From: Ichthyophis bannanicus
Taxonomy: Eukaryota > Chordata > Amphibia > Gymnophiona > Ichthyophiidae
Assembly (NCBI GenBank): GCA_033557465.1
Contig: JAWIIG010000038.1
Span: 2,976,001 to 3,040,000, forward strand
Reading direction: 5' to 3'
DNA: 64,000 nucleotides
Shown: piece after piece, positions 30,385 to 41,754 of the stretch
Position numbering within the stretch: the stretch's first letter is position 1
Layout: every line of letters starts with the position of its first letter
Made by a program: the position numbers and the translations under genes
The notes under the pieces: generated by a model
The model's input: the letters and a program-made list of their open reading frames with translations, nothing else
Told to the model about the DNA's origin: nothing
Databases searched by the model: none

Positions 30385-31789
30385 AGAAACGCCCCCTTAG
30401 CGTTTGACCTGCCCCCGGAGGATTGAATCGACAAAAATCACGCTGCTGCCCCCGAGGCCCGGGAGCCGAACGGCCCTGCTTCTGCTTGTCCTCGGGCAAC
30501 CTACCACCTTTAGATTCTCCTAAATCCTTCACCAACTTGTCTAAATCTTCTCCAAAGAGCAGCTTACTTCAAAAGGGAAGCCTACTCAACCACGCTTTGG
30601 AAGACCCATCAGCCGCCCAATTGCACAGCCAAAGGCATCTTCGCCCTGCGACTACGGAAGCCATACTCTTTGATAAACCTCGAATCAAATCATAATGGGC
30701 GTCGGCGAGATACGCCGCCCCGGACTCCAATCTGGACGCCTCCTCGGACACCTCTACCGCATTGTCACTCTGGACCCGCTGCGCCCAGCGCAAACAGGCT
30801 CGTGCTACCCAGGCTCCACAAATAGCCGCCTGTAAGGATAAGGCATTAGCCTCAAAGACCTGCTTCAACAAGGTCTCCAATTTACGGTCTTGAACATCTT
30901 TCAGTGCCGCAGACCCTTCTACGGGGATAGTAGTTTTCTTAGTCACCGCTGACACGGCCGCATCCACTCTCAGAGCATTAAATAACTCCCGATCTTAATC
31001 CAGCAGAGGGTACAGCCTGGCCATAACCCTAGCCCCCTTAAGGGCGGCCTCTGGCATATCCCATTCCTCCTGAATCATCTCCTTAAATACTCTGTGTACC
31101 AGGAAAGCTCTCTGAGTCCTCCGAACCGCCTGGAGCAGAGGATCCTCCAGGGTAGCATCCTCAGCCGGCGCAGACTCTGGCATGTTAAGCGCCTTGAGCG
31201 ACTCCGCTATAAGCGCCGGCAGTTCTTCCCTCCGGAACACACGAACTATGCGCGCCTGATCTTCCTGCTCCCTAATCTCACCTTCCTCTAGATCCCCTAG
31301 ATCCCTTTCCATATCTGCCTCTTCTGACCGCACGTCTTCTGACACCACTGACTGATCCAGGAGATCCTTATCTAACCTAGGCGCCTTAGCACACACGCCC
31401 GACGCTTCCACCCCTAAAGTGGAACTTGGTCTCTTCTGACCCAGGCCAGCCCCTGAGGTACTCGTTGTCGGCGCCCCCCGAGAGCCAGCCAAAGTCTTCT
31501 GGAGCAGAGCCATGAAATCCGTCGAGAAAATTGACGCCAAACTTCCCACTACCGGCTGCTGAGCAACCTGGAGCTCTGGCCCTGAAGCTGCGCTGAGCCC
31601 CGGCTCCACAGCCGCCAGGGAGGGGAGAATAGCCTCTACCACTTCCTCCAACCTGCCCTGCTCTCCCCCTTCTGGTGCGGGGACTAACTCCCTGGCCTCC
31701 AATTCTGGAGCACAGCCCCTACAGACTCCGTCCTGTGAGACTGAACTCCTCTTAGCCCCACATAAGAGGCAGAGCTGTTTGTAAGACAT
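30293..31789 (-). pseudogene. DIRS-F gag (two in-frame stops)
   Basis: Probable ATG at 31789 (MSYKQLCLLCGAKRSSVSQD, then GVCRGCAPE), giving a Cys-x2-Cys pair repeated, as in other DIRS Gags. An acidic middle (DLGDLEEGEIREQEDQ) is followed by EEWDMPEAALKGARVMARLY. A TAA lies near 30995 and a TGA near 30569; the frame resumes after each (VFEANALSLQAAICGAWVAR; a Gly/Arg/Phe-rich tail). The extension upstream of 31789 through a poly-G run is not credible coding. Confidence 0.72.
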
Positions 31790-31816
31790 GCTGTGATGAG
31801 AACCACGCAGCAAGTG

Positions 31817-31858
31817 CCCCCCCCCCCCCCCCACAACGAGCAAATTTTTTTTTTTAAC
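31817..31858 (+). repeat. Poly-C run followed by poly-T run
   Basis: About 17 C (31817-31833) and about 12 T (31846-31857) in the leader of DIRS-F gag. The length is likely polymorphic or error-prone. Confidence 0.7.
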
Positions 31859-32539
31859 TTTTGATTGTAATCCCTTCAGAATCGCTCCCCCAGCTGATTC
31901 CTGAAGAAAGTAATGCAAAACGAGGCTCTGAACTAAAGATACGGGCCGTCAAAGCCCGGGAGTTCAAATCGGCGATTTTCCCGCCTCTGACACACGCGGT
32001 CCGGCCTGCACCCGTAGAGCCGCCGATTCCCGCCGAAAAGGACTGCTTACCTCAGGATGCCGTTGAGGCAGAAAGGAAGGTGTTACTGCCGCTCTTGCCA
32101 GCATCTCCGCAGTCTCTGCAAGTCCGAACTCGGCCCCAAGGCCCAAAACAGTGAAATCACTGCCGATTGCAGACAGCAGCTCTAAGCGCCGGCAGGCAAT
32201 CCATCTGCACGCGCTGAGCACAGCTGTCCTCTGGATCCTGTCCCTTCTTAGCGGGAAGGTAAACCGGGTGCCGGTCCTATCTCCTCCAGCCTCTTAAAAC
32301 AAAAAACCCTAGCTGCTGACTGCCCTTAAAGGAAGGAAAGGAGGAGAGCAGAGGACCTCAGGGCAACGGAAAGCAGCTCATCCCCCACCCTGCAGGCAGA
32401 GAAATGCCCAATGAGCTTTCCTTTGTTCCCCTTTCCTTTTTTTTTTTTTTTTTAAATATTCCTAGCACTCTACTCAATCGTTTCTCAAGTGAGCCCTGAA
32501 ATCCCTGGGCTCACCACCCTTCTAGCTGCTTTGGAGACT

Positions 32540-32679
32540 GATAAACTGGTGTAAGGAGGAGGTGCCAGGTCTTATATACCGATGACATCACAGGAGTGAA
32601 GTTTCTCAGTCTCCAAAGCTGCTAGAGGAGGTTGACAACCCAGAGATTCCGGGACCAGACTGGAGGGACGATCAGGAAG
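32540..32679 (-). repeat. DIRS-F ITR (element 5' end, promoter side)
   Basis: Inverted copy of 26810-26930. On the minus strand it carries the TATA-like tatataagacctgg near 32567-32580, upstream of gag, so it is the likely promoter. Confidence 0.75.
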
Positions 32680-32691
32680 CTAGCTTTTATT

Positions 32692-33580
32692 ATGTCTCGG
32701 TTTCCTGTTGTTCTTGTATCTGCTCTCTTCTACCCAAGTCTCATTACAGGAACTATCATCCGAATATGCACAATTGGCTGGGCTAACTCCACAGATGGGG
32801 TATATCGCTATCAAGAAATACCCCACCTTTCCCGGAAGGAAAGGATCTGGTCATCCTGAGTTTCTGTTCCATACAGGACAAGCCAGTGTTCTACTCATTA
32901 AACATCACTCAAGTACAGTGGGCGCCACCAGTTTCCACTTCTCTAGAAAGGACACAAGAATTGAGGGCACCTCCAGAACATTACTTTTTAGGTCCTCCTG
33001 CCTTGATTTTGTACAACATTTCCTGTCAGGACAAAGAATGTTTCTTTTTCAGTTGCTCCCAGAATGCATGACATCCGCCTTCCTAAGAACACTTTGTTGT
33101 ACAGTTCAAACAATACCTGGTGCAGTCATACACCACTGGTCTCCATCACCATTAACGGGACAACTTATTCCACACCGCAGGTTACCAATGACTTTATTGA
33201 CATTCCAGACTGTATCTCATATGCTGTGCATCCATTACCACTTGGCATGGGAGAAGAGACATTACATAAACTGCTCAACTTTACAGAACTCCATGCCTAT
33301 ATTGATCACCTTAAAACAACATCCACTGAAGTGAATCACACCATCCCTTATGAGAATGGACACACTTGCTACAAGATGCTCATGCGTCTGTGTGGAAATT
33401 GTTATTTGGTTACTCACCTACTGCTGATCATGTCTTTAATGTTTTTATTCACCCTATTATTATTTTAACTGCTGTACAAATATTGCTATGCATTATCATA
33501 ATTTTCCTGTGTTGTAAAATGAAACAAATGTACATCTCCTTGCAGTGCATGTCCTACAGAACATCAACAACATTTTAAGG
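32692..33580 (+). pseudogene. ERV env-like glycoprotein (broken)
   Basis: Starts just after DIRS-F with a signal-peptide-like N-terminus (about 20 hydrophobic residues from 32692). Shifted frames follow (32708-33334, 33064-33468). Several N-glycosylation sequons (NNT, NGT, NFT, NHT) and Cys residues are present. A hydrophobic segment at 33408-33466 could be the membrane anchor. The position between pol and 3' LTR supports env; no cleavage site or fusion peptide is clear. It is defective through frameshifts. Confidence 0.5.
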
Positions 33581-33604
33581 TAGTTACACTTAATTTCTCC
33601 AGCA

Positions 33605-33912
33605 TCTTATTTATTTATTTTATTTATTTTTATTTATTTACATTCTCTTATATACCGTGCTATTCTGCATCAGTGCGGTTTACATTGAACAAACTGAAAT
33701 TACATTGAACAGGGTATTATAACTTGGAGATAACTATTTTACAGGGAACATGGGCTATGGAGGGTTAAGTGGCTTGCCCAAGACCACAAGGAGCACCTGT
33801 GGGACTAGAAACCCCAGTCCTTCCGGCCCAAGGTTGCTGTCCTCTAGTGGGATTTGAACCACCGACCTTCCGGCCTGAAGTACCTTGCCCCTACCACTAG
33901 GCTACTCCTCCA
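33605..33912 (-). mobile_element. tRNA-derived SINE with L2-like tail
   Basis: The minus strand begins near 33911 with a Pol III A box (tagcctagtggtag) and a B box (ggttcaaatccc, 33849-33860). A middle with a MIR/L2-like block (ggcttgcccaagaccacaag on the plus strand) and an end with taaaccgcactgatgc follow. The tail is (aaataaat)n at 33605-33645. The 3' part resembles the L2 fragment at 48790-49146, suggesting mobilisation by L2. Confidence 0.7.
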
Positions 33913-34134
33913 CTCCATCTACCTCTACATGCAGGCTCATTTGGCCTGCTAATTTGGCTAATTTGGCATTTCCTATTACATTGAATACCAGAGTCAGCTG
34001 CAGTCTAGTATTGCTTCCTATGCTCACTCATAGCATCCTGGTACCTTTCGGCTTTAACCGCCTCAGAAATTCCCGCAGCTCTTATGCACTGTTCACTCTC
34101 TCTAAGACGGGCACTGAGGTAGCATATTGGGTTC

Positions 34135-34150
34135 TCCCCCCCCCCCCCCA
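34135..34150 (+). repeat. Poly-C tract
   Basis: A run of about 15 C in the region between env-like sequence and the 3' LTR. Confidence 0.6.
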
Positions 34151-34383
34151 GTAGTGGCTGCCCTACCTAAGACACGAGGTTTGGACTCATAATGGGACTG
34201 GTTTATCTCTAGAACACTAGAGACAGTACTGTGCAGGACAGGGGACCTGCTGGACATAGCAAGGTATTTAATACAGGAGGTATTAGACAAGCTGCCTACT
34301 ATCATGTAATTGCAGCTGGGACAGGTACCACTGGTTTGCTTCCACCATTTCCAGGCACAAATAATAAATAAAAATAAAAAAGG

Positions 34384-35035
34384 TGTGGGAGATGTCAGCA
34401 TACATCAGCATAACATTATGCCTAGCATAGGTGTCATGGCTTTTTCCCAGACCTTGGATTACAAGCAGCTTTGTTACTCTGGTGATGTCAGTCTCCAAAG
34501 TTAATGAGCGTAGTTTACAAGATGAGATTAGCTCTGACCCCCTGGTGATGTGAGTCTCCGGGCCTGATGAGATTGGTCTGCAGCCCCTCCTTGCTAATCA
34601 AGTGCTAGCAGACCTCAAACAAACCAAATTATGACAGAGGGAGGTGCCGAAAGAGAATTTCACTATAAAAGACAGAGGACAAAAATATCTTGCTCTCTTC
34701 CTATTTTCATCGGACACACCTTACCCCCCACCCTCCCTTCTGCTCTTTCTTATTCATCAGACATGAGGGACATGAGGCTCTGACACCCACTTCTCTCTCT
34801 CTCCTCCCCTTGTTCTTTTCTTTCTCTCTATATTCTTACTATGAGACTCTGACACACACTTCACACATGCACACACACACACACAGATGCAGCTCTGTAA
34901 CAACCTTATAACTCTGTTCTGTACCTATGTAATAAGCCTATTTCTATATAAAACTCTTTTTCCAAGCCACACCGGTTTTGGTTGTCTTATTTGTGCTACT
35001 TACCCTACTGTCTCTGTGAAATGAACCCAGGACCA
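34384..35035 (+). repeat. ERV 3' LTR
   Basis: A polypurine tract (aaaaataaaaaagg, 34370-34383) directly precedes TGTGGGAG, the usual LTR start. A TATA box (tataaaag, 34664-34671) and a C/T-rich leader follow, with a (CA)n stretch near 34859-34884 and a pyrimidine-rich end near 35030. No second LTR is in the window to confirm the right boundary. Confidence 0.55.
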
Positions 35036-35336
35036 AACGGAGCGTAACCAAAAGTAGAGAACAGCGAAAGATTACATTATCCAGAAGATTACAAGGACTA
35101 AAAGGGAAAGCAAGCAGCTGGGAGATTCATGCTAGATATGTACTGAGGGGGCAGAGTGCTAGTATGGCCTTAAAGAAGAGGGGTTGCATATCCTCTATTT
35201 ATTTTTCAACAGAAAGCAGCTACTGTTTAATAATGCACTTATTACACAAACATTTACATAATGAATTTTGTTATATCCAAATCAAAGAAGAAAATTAGGC
35301 ATCATGAAATGTTCGCACATCTCCTTGTTTTTATTT
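35036..35336. other. Intronic spacer
   Basis: 300 bp without recognised features. Confidence 0.4.
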
Positions 35337-35520
35337 AGCACAGTTACTTACCTGTAACAGGTGATCTCTGGGAACAGCAGGAATAAGTCTTCACATATGG
35401 GTACGTTGGTACCGACGGAGCCTGCGCGGGAACGCTCCCCAGTGTCCAGGAAGAAAGCCTTCGGGAGCATCCCATACGCATGCGCGCTGCCTTCCCGCCT
35501 ATTCACTTCCCTCTCATCAG
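35337..35520 (+). repeat. DIRS-B2 ITR (element 3' end) with 27-nt extension
   Basis: The extension 35337-35363 reads on the coding strand CAG|GTAAGT (35346-35354). The remainder is inverted at about 40150-40311. It contains tacgttggtaccgacggagc and the NRF1-like catgcgcgctgcc. Confidence 0.82.
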
Positions 35521-35608
35521 TTGGGTTTGTAGCTGAGACCGAAGGAGGGAAGTAGACAAATTAGAAAGAGAGAGAGAGAGAACAACTCCTAGGGGAGGTA
35601 GGTGGGTT

Positions 35609-35706
35609 GTGAAGACTTATTCCTGCTGTTCCCAGAGATCACCTGTTACAGGTAAGTAACTGTGCTATCTCCAGGAACAAGCAGGAATGAGTCTTCACAT
35701 ATGGGG
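35609..35706 (+). repeat. DIRS-B2 internal complementary region
   Basis: Reverse complements of the two element ends joined as ...aactgtgct|atctccagg.... It is nearly identical to the DIRS-B ICR. Confidence 0.85.
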
Positions 35707-38288
35707 ACTCCCAAGCTAGAGATGCCTGGAGGAGGTCCCAGCATGTTGCAAATCTAATGGATGGGCCATGCTATTTCCCAGAACCTCAGGCATTCAAGGG
35801 ATGGAGGGTAGGAGTTGAATTAAAAGAAAGAAAAAAGGGGGTGCTGTGGAACAGCTTGACTAAACAAGGTATCCAGAGGAGAGTCCTTGTGTAGACTATA
35901 ATTGTTAATAAGTGAAAAATGTGTCCCAATTTTCTAACATGGACCTTACTCAGAAGTATTGCGAAGTATTTGTTGAGGCTAATATGGGTCTGTTGTTAAG
36001 AGCCATTACAGTATCCTCAAAGAAATTCCTTTACTGTGAAGTACAGGAAAATAAATTCTGCAATACAGGTAGAGATAAGAAGCCTTAATGGTTAAAACCA
36101 ATCCCAGAAGAAAAAACTGGGGGAGTTTAAATGAGGTTGGACTTTGGAGAAAAAGCTAAAGCTTCTGTGAAGTCCAAAGTTTAAGACTCTTTTTCCTTGG
36201 AGCAGAATGAGGCCCTAGGAAAGAAAAGAGAGAAAGCTGACTGATTTGGATGAAAAGGTAGAGATACCTTTTGCAGAAAAAAGGATAGGTCTTTAGGACC
36301 CTTTTATCCAAAATGAAAAATTTGTACTAGGCGGTGTAGTCCCCAATTTCTGAAGATCAGTAATGTCTTTCATAAGTGACGTCACTTAGGATAATGACTT
36401 TACATGTAGAGCTTCAGATGTGACGTAACCAGAAAGGTTACAGTAAAAGAAGGTATTTCCTAATTTACCATAGAAATCGGTTGTCCATTTAAACCTTATG
36501 GTATGCTGAAACAGCATTAATATGGACAGTAACAAATCTTTCAGAGTCAGATATTAAAAAGAGATTCATCTAATAACAAGAAGGGTTAAGACCTACTTGA
36601 GAATTTAGATGGAGAATCTCTTTCTGGTTAAAGTGAAAGAAGCATAGAGAAGGTTTCATGGAAACCGGTAGGATGTTCTTTTACTTATAATGGGAAGTCT
36701 AGGTTTCTTTAAAAAAAACCTAGCCCTTGAATAACCAGGTCTTGAGACGTATGTGAAGGAGTGCAGAGGAGATCCTTAGTCTTAAGACAGCAAGTCTGGA
36801 TCCTTCTGGAGAAAAAGACGCAATATAAGGGGATACCATGCTTGCCTCTTTATGAGGGCAATATGAGTATCATGCGTTCTTTGTTCATTATAAGCTTCAA
36901 TGAAGTATTTGGAATTAGAAGGAATACACAAAATAAGGACTGACTGCAGCGAAAAAAGAATGCATTCCCTTTGTAAGAGTTCCACTGGAGATGTGGAACA
37001 ACCTAGGGAATTATGCAATTCCTTAAACTTTCACGTAGTCTAAGCACTGGTTCCCTTTCCTTAAAAGGAAAAATTTAAGGAAGATGGTAAGAATAGGAGA
37101 ACCAGTCAGGTAGGAGCATGACTGGGCAGAGTCTACCAGCTGAAGCCTTTTTAACCATCTGGGAGCTACCTACTAGGGGTGGCTCTGACGCTCTCTGTCA
37201 AAGGCCCTTAGTTGCAGAGCTTTATTGTATAGTTGCAGAGAGCATGTTATAGGTTGCTTAGGTGAGATCTGGCTGTTTGATTGCCAGAGTGCAACCTAAT
37301 CTATTCTGCTGGAGCCAAAAAGAGTTGAAGATGGCTAAGAATAGTAGACAGGCCTGTTGCCCTGCAATGATAAATTGTCCAAGTGGGTTCTGGAACCTTT
37401 CTTGGAGTTATCTGTTATTAAGGCAGCAGAAAAGTTAGATCCCATAGATTGGAAAAGGATCGACAAACATAATTAGGAGTGGTAATACTCAATTTTTGTC
37501 TGATAAGCTGTCTTAAAAGAAGTATTTGAGAAGGTCAGCTGGAAGATATGCAAGCAGCGTAGATTAGGCAGAAACCTTTGTGAGCTATATGCTTAAGCGA
37601 GCTCATATAACCCACATGGTGGGGTTTTGTTTTGTTTTTTTATAGGTTTCGTAAGCGTTTGAGCTGACTATACTCAAATAAACAGAATAAATCTGGTAAG
37701 GATTTCCAGAATGCTGTTCTGCATTTTGTAATAATGCAGAAAAAGAAGATCGCAAAGGGGAGAACCCCGGCCCCTTGCAGTCAAATTATGAGATATCCTC
37801 GTACAGGAGATTGTCAAGGTGAAGGGCATAGCTCACCTTGTTGTTAGTTGTTACTCCTCTTTTTCCTTCAAAAAGGAGAGGAGAAACCTGTTACCTTTAG
37901 GGCATGATTGTCCTCAATAGCTCTTGGAGCTAGAAGAGTGGATTTCTCTTGTGGCAAGAGATTCATGTCTAGAATCGAGGATTGATTCAGTGTATCACTG
38001 ATATCTCAGCATGGATGAGATGAACTGTAGATGCTTCTGTTGATAAGAAGTAGATTTACAGGTTCTAAAACTCCAACAGGAAAAAAAGATTTAGTAAATA
38101 AAATATCAGAAACCCTGCGACTGCTGGGTTTGCTGAGCCTGTTGAGGGTTTGATTTTCTTAGCCTGGTTTGATGTTGCCCTTTTTGGGAAACATCTGTAT
38201 GATGGGTAGAAGATGGATAAAACTTCTTTTCCCTAGGGGGATAAAGCTTCTTAGGAGATTTTTTATTAGCTGGGATAGAGGAAAGTTT

Positions 38289-39930
38289 TCACAATCCTCT
38301 GAAAGTAACATTATCAGTGCTTAACTGATTAGCTTGAAATAAAGCATCCTTGTTAAAGAGATTCTCACCAGTACAAGGAGTATTTCCCAGCCTTTCTTGT
38401 ACCCATTTGTCCAAGTCTGAAGCTTGGAGCCAGGCCATGCGTCGTGCTCCTATGGCTATAGCAGAAGTTCTGCTAATAGACTCAAAACAGTCCAGAGAAG
38501 CACAATTAAGGAACCTAGAGATATCTTGAGCATGATTGACTAATAAGAAATAGTCTGCTCTTTTATGCTCTTGAAGAAAAGGGTTCAAAAGCTTTAAGTT
38601 CTTTGTGACCTCTTCAAGAGAGAATCCCATATAGAATATATATGAGATAATTCTTGCTGAAAGCATGGATGCCTGGAAGCATCGACGTCCAAAAGCATCT
38701 AAAGTCTTAGACTCACGACCTGGCGGATAAGAGGAGTGCTTCTTTGCACTCTTAATACGCCTCATTGCTGATTCTACAACAATAGAATGATGAGGAAGTT
38801 GAGTCTTTTGAAAACCTGGAGAAGGTGGCACCTTGTACATAGTGTCAAGTGTTTTAGAATGTGGGGATACCGTTAAGGGAGTTTCCCACATTCTTAATAA
38901 TAGATCCTGTAAGATCTGATGCAAAGGAAGCATGATCACCTCCTTTGGAATCCAGGGGAATTGCAGGGTTTCTGAATCCCCTGGTATAGATTCTTTACCA
39001 GGTATAGAAATGGCAAGTAACTTTGCCATATCAAGCAGAAAAGCTTGAAAAGAAATCTCTCCTGAGGAGGACCCTCTGAAATGAGGGGTAAAAGCTGGAA
39101 CTGTTGAAAGTTCAGCCTTGGTACCGATGGATTCATCCCAGTCATCGGGATCGGAAGACTTGAAAGGATGAAGCATCGGATTTTCTTTAAAGAGATGTCT
39201 TCGGTACCGCTCGAAGCCGGTCCCGAGACAAGTCGGTACCGAATCCTCCATGCTAGAGAGCGATTCCAGGCTCGGCATCGAAGGAAGCGAGTCTGTTGAA
39301 GAAAACATCGACGGTACCGACACCGGTGACGATGTCGATACCGGTACCGGTACCAAAGCCGATACCGATACTCGGGGAATGGTCTGCAGTGACTCTAGCG
39401 GTACCGAAGTAGCTGAGAGCGCTAGACTACGTTCATCGGTGAGGAGTGTTTCATCCATCACCATAGCCGATGCCGGGGTGTCGGTACCGATCCAAGTGGC
39501 CAGAACCACCGAGCATGGCCCAGGTATGTCCATGGAGGTAAGAACCTCGGGAACAACCTGGAGCCCCATTAATGCTTTGCCGCCGGGGCTTTATTGCCAA
39601 AATGTCCTCAAGGGCAACGCCAGAGGCATCTCGATACTTAGAAAGAGATCTACCACTCGAGGACAGGCTAGTCTTAACAGACTTTTGTTTGGTTACCTGA
39701 TCCTGGAAGGAAGAAGATATTCTGGCTGGTGACATTGAGTACGATGTGGACCGGGTATCGAGTTGTGCTCGATTCTGAAGACTTCTTCTATCTAAGTTCC
39801 TGCAGGAGAGACACTCCAAAGGGCAATGGTCAGTACCTAAACATTTTAGACACCAAGTATGAGTGTCTAAAAATATATTTGTACCGCCACACTTTGCTCA
39901 TTTCTTAAGGATAGTGGCTGGCTTTTCCAT
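38289..39930 (-). pseudogene. DIRS-B2 gag (frameshifted)
   Basis: The N-terminal part lies in 39451-39819 (ECLSCRNLDRRSLQNRAQLD), with the zinc-finger start just upstream near 39930. A shift leads to 38289-39569 (426 codons) containing SLPSMPSLESLSSMEDSVPT, HHSIVVESAMRRIKSAKKHS, SYIFYMGFSLEEVTKNL, FESISRTSAIAIGARR and NTPCTGENLFNKD. It is closely related to DIRS-B Gag over this core. One of the two Ser-Leu-Glu repeats seen in DIRS-B is missing. Confidence 0.78.
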
Positions 39931-40149
39931 AATGAAAAATATACAGGCCTAGTGGCCAAAAAACTGTCAGGCACTAAACAGGAAAATATTTCCTAGAAAA
40001 AAGAAAACATTTGTCAAGAAAAGAAAGAAAAGCACCGGCGGTACCGGTGGGCGTCGAATGAAGGCAGGTGCGACCACAAAAAAGAAGAATAAAAAAGAAG
40101 AATTTTCTGCGGTGAGAGGGATACATCCTGTCGGCTCCGCGGAAAACGA

Positions 40150-40311
40150 AAAACTGATGAGAGGGAAGTGAATAGGCAGGAAGGCAGCGCGCATGCGTGT
40201 GGGATGCTCCCAAAGGCTTTCTTCCTGGACGCTAGGGAGCATTCCTATGCAGGCTCCGTCGGTACCGACGTACCCATATGTGAAGACTCATTCCTGCTTT
40301 TTTCTGGAGAT
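40150..40311 (-). repeat. DIRS-B2 ITR (element 5' end)
   Basis: Inverted to 35364-35520; ends ttctggagat. Contains cgtcggtaccgacg and gcgcgcatgcgtgtg. Confidence 0.8.
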
Positions 40312-40382
40312 AACTAGCTACACATCCTTAAATAATCCTGCACAATAGGTATCATATTTTGGGAGGAATAACTTTCCACTAA

Positions 40383-40832
40383 GGGGCTATTTACTAAAAT
40401 GCGGTAAGACTTTGCCATTTCCATGGCTAATGGCCAAATGTAACAAGCAGTAACTAAAAAACCTCTGTTTTAACTGTTGGAGGCATTCCCAGCATTTTGT
40501 CATTCAGTAAATGCTGAGAAAATGTCTTTACCTTGCATTAAATGAATGGCAGATAATGTGATGCATTTAGGTACACCTATTGATGTGGTGTATCTGCTCC
40601 ATATTATCTGCTGTATTAACCATTAACACATGATAACTTCCTCCATGTTAACTGTAAAGCACAGTCCTCACCCATTCCACATTCATTCCATGCCTTCTCC
40701 CTCTTTAGCTGTATAATGCAGGAATTACCCGGCACTGTTAAGATGCCATGTTTACTGTTAGTGTGGGCCCACGCTGATAGCATGTGGTAATTTTCATGTT
40801 AAACAGCTAATATAGTTTTGTAAATAGGCCCC
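40383..40832 (+). mobile_element. Harbinger-like MITE, 450 bp
   Basis: Terminal inverted repeats ggggctatttactaaaa and ttttgtaaataggcccc, flanked by TAA on both sides (40380-40382, 40833-40835). The 3-bp TAA duplication fits PIF/Harbinger elements. No coding capacity. Confidence 0.7.
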
Positions 40833-40958
40833 TAAATGACAAGGCAGCAGGCCCTTTGCTTTCTTATAGCTGATGACCAAGTAAGAACCTAAGTAATAGG
40901 CTAGAAAGCTATGAACAACATGCACAGAAAGACAAAGCAAATAAATTATTCCGTTTAC

Positions 40959-41095
40959 CTGACTTATATCACTTGTCCATGCAGTTTTCTCCTGTCGTGA
41001 AGGGGCCAGTAGGACTACAGTAAAAGAAGGTGCATCAACCGGTTCTGCCACTATCTTGAAGTCTAGATGTCCAAACACCTGCACTGACCCTTTTG
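40959..41095 (-). CDS. RASGRF2: RASGRF2 orthologue, coding exon B (PH2 C-terminal part)
   Basis: A 137-bp internal exon on the minus strand: two bases finishing a Ser codon, then 45 codons. Recognisable segments are [28 protein letters not shown] and AWTSDISQ; the final Trp helix is typical of a PH domain C-terminus. The acceptor follows a T-rich tract (ctttatttatttaag) and the donor is CAG|gtaaac at 40955-40958. The exon ends in phase 0 and exon C starts in phase 0. It is about 18.7 kb from exon A; that intron holds DIRS-C, DIRS-D and several MITEs. The reading frame is intact and conservative, as expected for a selected host gene amid decayed transposons. Confidence 0.92.
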
Positions 41096-41384
41096 CTTAA
41101 ATAAATAAAGAAATGACATGGGATTTCAAAGGAATGTATGATCCTTCCAGGATACAGCAGTGTCAAAGGAGGCACATTTGCATCAATGGGTACTGAACAA
41201 ACTGATACATTTTTGACCCTGGACAACTATTGCAGTTAACAAGAAATATAAGATATGAACTAGAGATGGTCATGATTTTAAAAAATAATCATCCATGCAA
41301 TTGCAATTCATCTGGCCTAGACCGTGACAGACAGAATCCAGAAATTACTTCCCTGGATTGGAAGACACAGCAAGACACAGAGAA
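41096..41384. other. RASGRF2 intron beside exon B
   Basis: 289 bp between exon B and DIRS-C; a T-rich (minus strand) acceptor tract lies next to the exon, otherwise nothing recognised. Confidence 0.5.
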
Positions 41385-41582
41385 AGAGTAGTTACTCACC
41401 TGTAACAGGTGTTCTCCAGGAGCAGCAGGAATCAGTCCTCACTTATGGGTGACGTCGGCACCGACGGAGCCCTCGCGGAGCAATTTTCCCCAGCTTTCGA
41501 AGAAAGCCTTTGGGAACTGCAGCGCGCATGCGCGGTCCCCTTCCCGCTCAAGGGTGCCATCTTGCTCAGTCGGATGACATAG
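41385..41582 (+). repeat. DIRS-C ITR (element 3' end) with 27-nt extension
   Basis: Extension 41385-41411 contains CACCTGTAACAGGTG and, on the coding strand, CAG|GTGAGT (41394-41402). From 41412 it pairs with about 46990-47162 over about 170 bp with high identity. Confidence 0.88.
41524..41533 (+). promoter_or_regulatory. NRF1-like palindrome in DIRS-C ITR
   Basis: gcgcatgcgc is the core of the NRF1 site; its inverted partner is at 47038-47047. Confidence 0.45.
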
Positions 41583-41655
41583 CGAAAAGACAGCAAAAAA
41601 GTTAGCAGAAACCTGTAATAAGAATGACTGCAACTCCAAGGGGAGGAGGGAGGGT

Positions 41656-41754
41656 AGTGAGGACTGATTCCTGCTGCTCCTGGAGAACACCTGTTACAGG
41701 TGAGTAACTACTCTTTCTCCAGGACCAAGCAGGAAGTAAGTCCTCACTTATGGG
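41656..41754 (+). repeat. DIRS-C internal complementary region
   Basis: gtgaggactgattcctgctg...gtgagtaactactct is the reverse complement of the left end; ttctccaggaccaagcagga...cacttatggg is that of the right end. The two are directly joined. It lies just beyond the recombinase stop. Confidence 0.9.

Larger units (their letters stand above)
26759..32679 (-). mobile_element. DIRS-F: 5.9-kb DIRS element of a second family, inserted in the ERV
   Basis: ITRs at 26759-26930 and about 32540-32679; ICR at 27245-27347; minus-strand gag, RT-RNase H and recombinase. Its protein sequences and termini differ strongly from families A-E (for example GFKERTGG and DLSEAYLHIPI). The right end is gatcaggaa, and the joined ICR fixes both ends to within a base or two. 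No target duplication is evident between gaaacaa and gctagc. All three genes carry stops or shifts. Confidence 0.88.
24688..35035 (+). mobile_element. Endogenous retrovirus remnant (pol, env-like, 3' LTR), split by DIRS-F
   Basis: Plus-strand order: end of RT, RNase H, integrase (to about 26590), DIRS-F (26759-32679), env-like frames (32692-33580), SINE (33605-33912), polypurine tract and 3' LTR. The 5' LTR, gag, protease and most of RT are absent; the left break abuts a MITE. Multiple stops and frameshifts make it defective. I cannot assign a genus; a class I/epsilon-like or spuma-like relationship is possible from the integrase context. Confidence 0.72.
35337..40311 (-). mobile_element. DIRS-B2: second gag-only DIRS element
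   Basis: A 4975-bp element with ends agcacagttac and ttctggagat, coding on the minus strand. It is colinear with DIRS-B outside that copy's LTR-like insertion, including the non-coding middle (for example ggcattcaagg/ggagggtaggagttgaat near 35800). It has ITRs, an ICR and gag, but no open RT or recombinase. Two copies with the same missing genes show that the deletion or decay predates their dispersal. Confidence 0.88.

Noticed and set aside
33849..33904. Functional tRNA gene
   Set aside because: A and B boxes are present but no cloverleaf continues; it is the head of a SINE.
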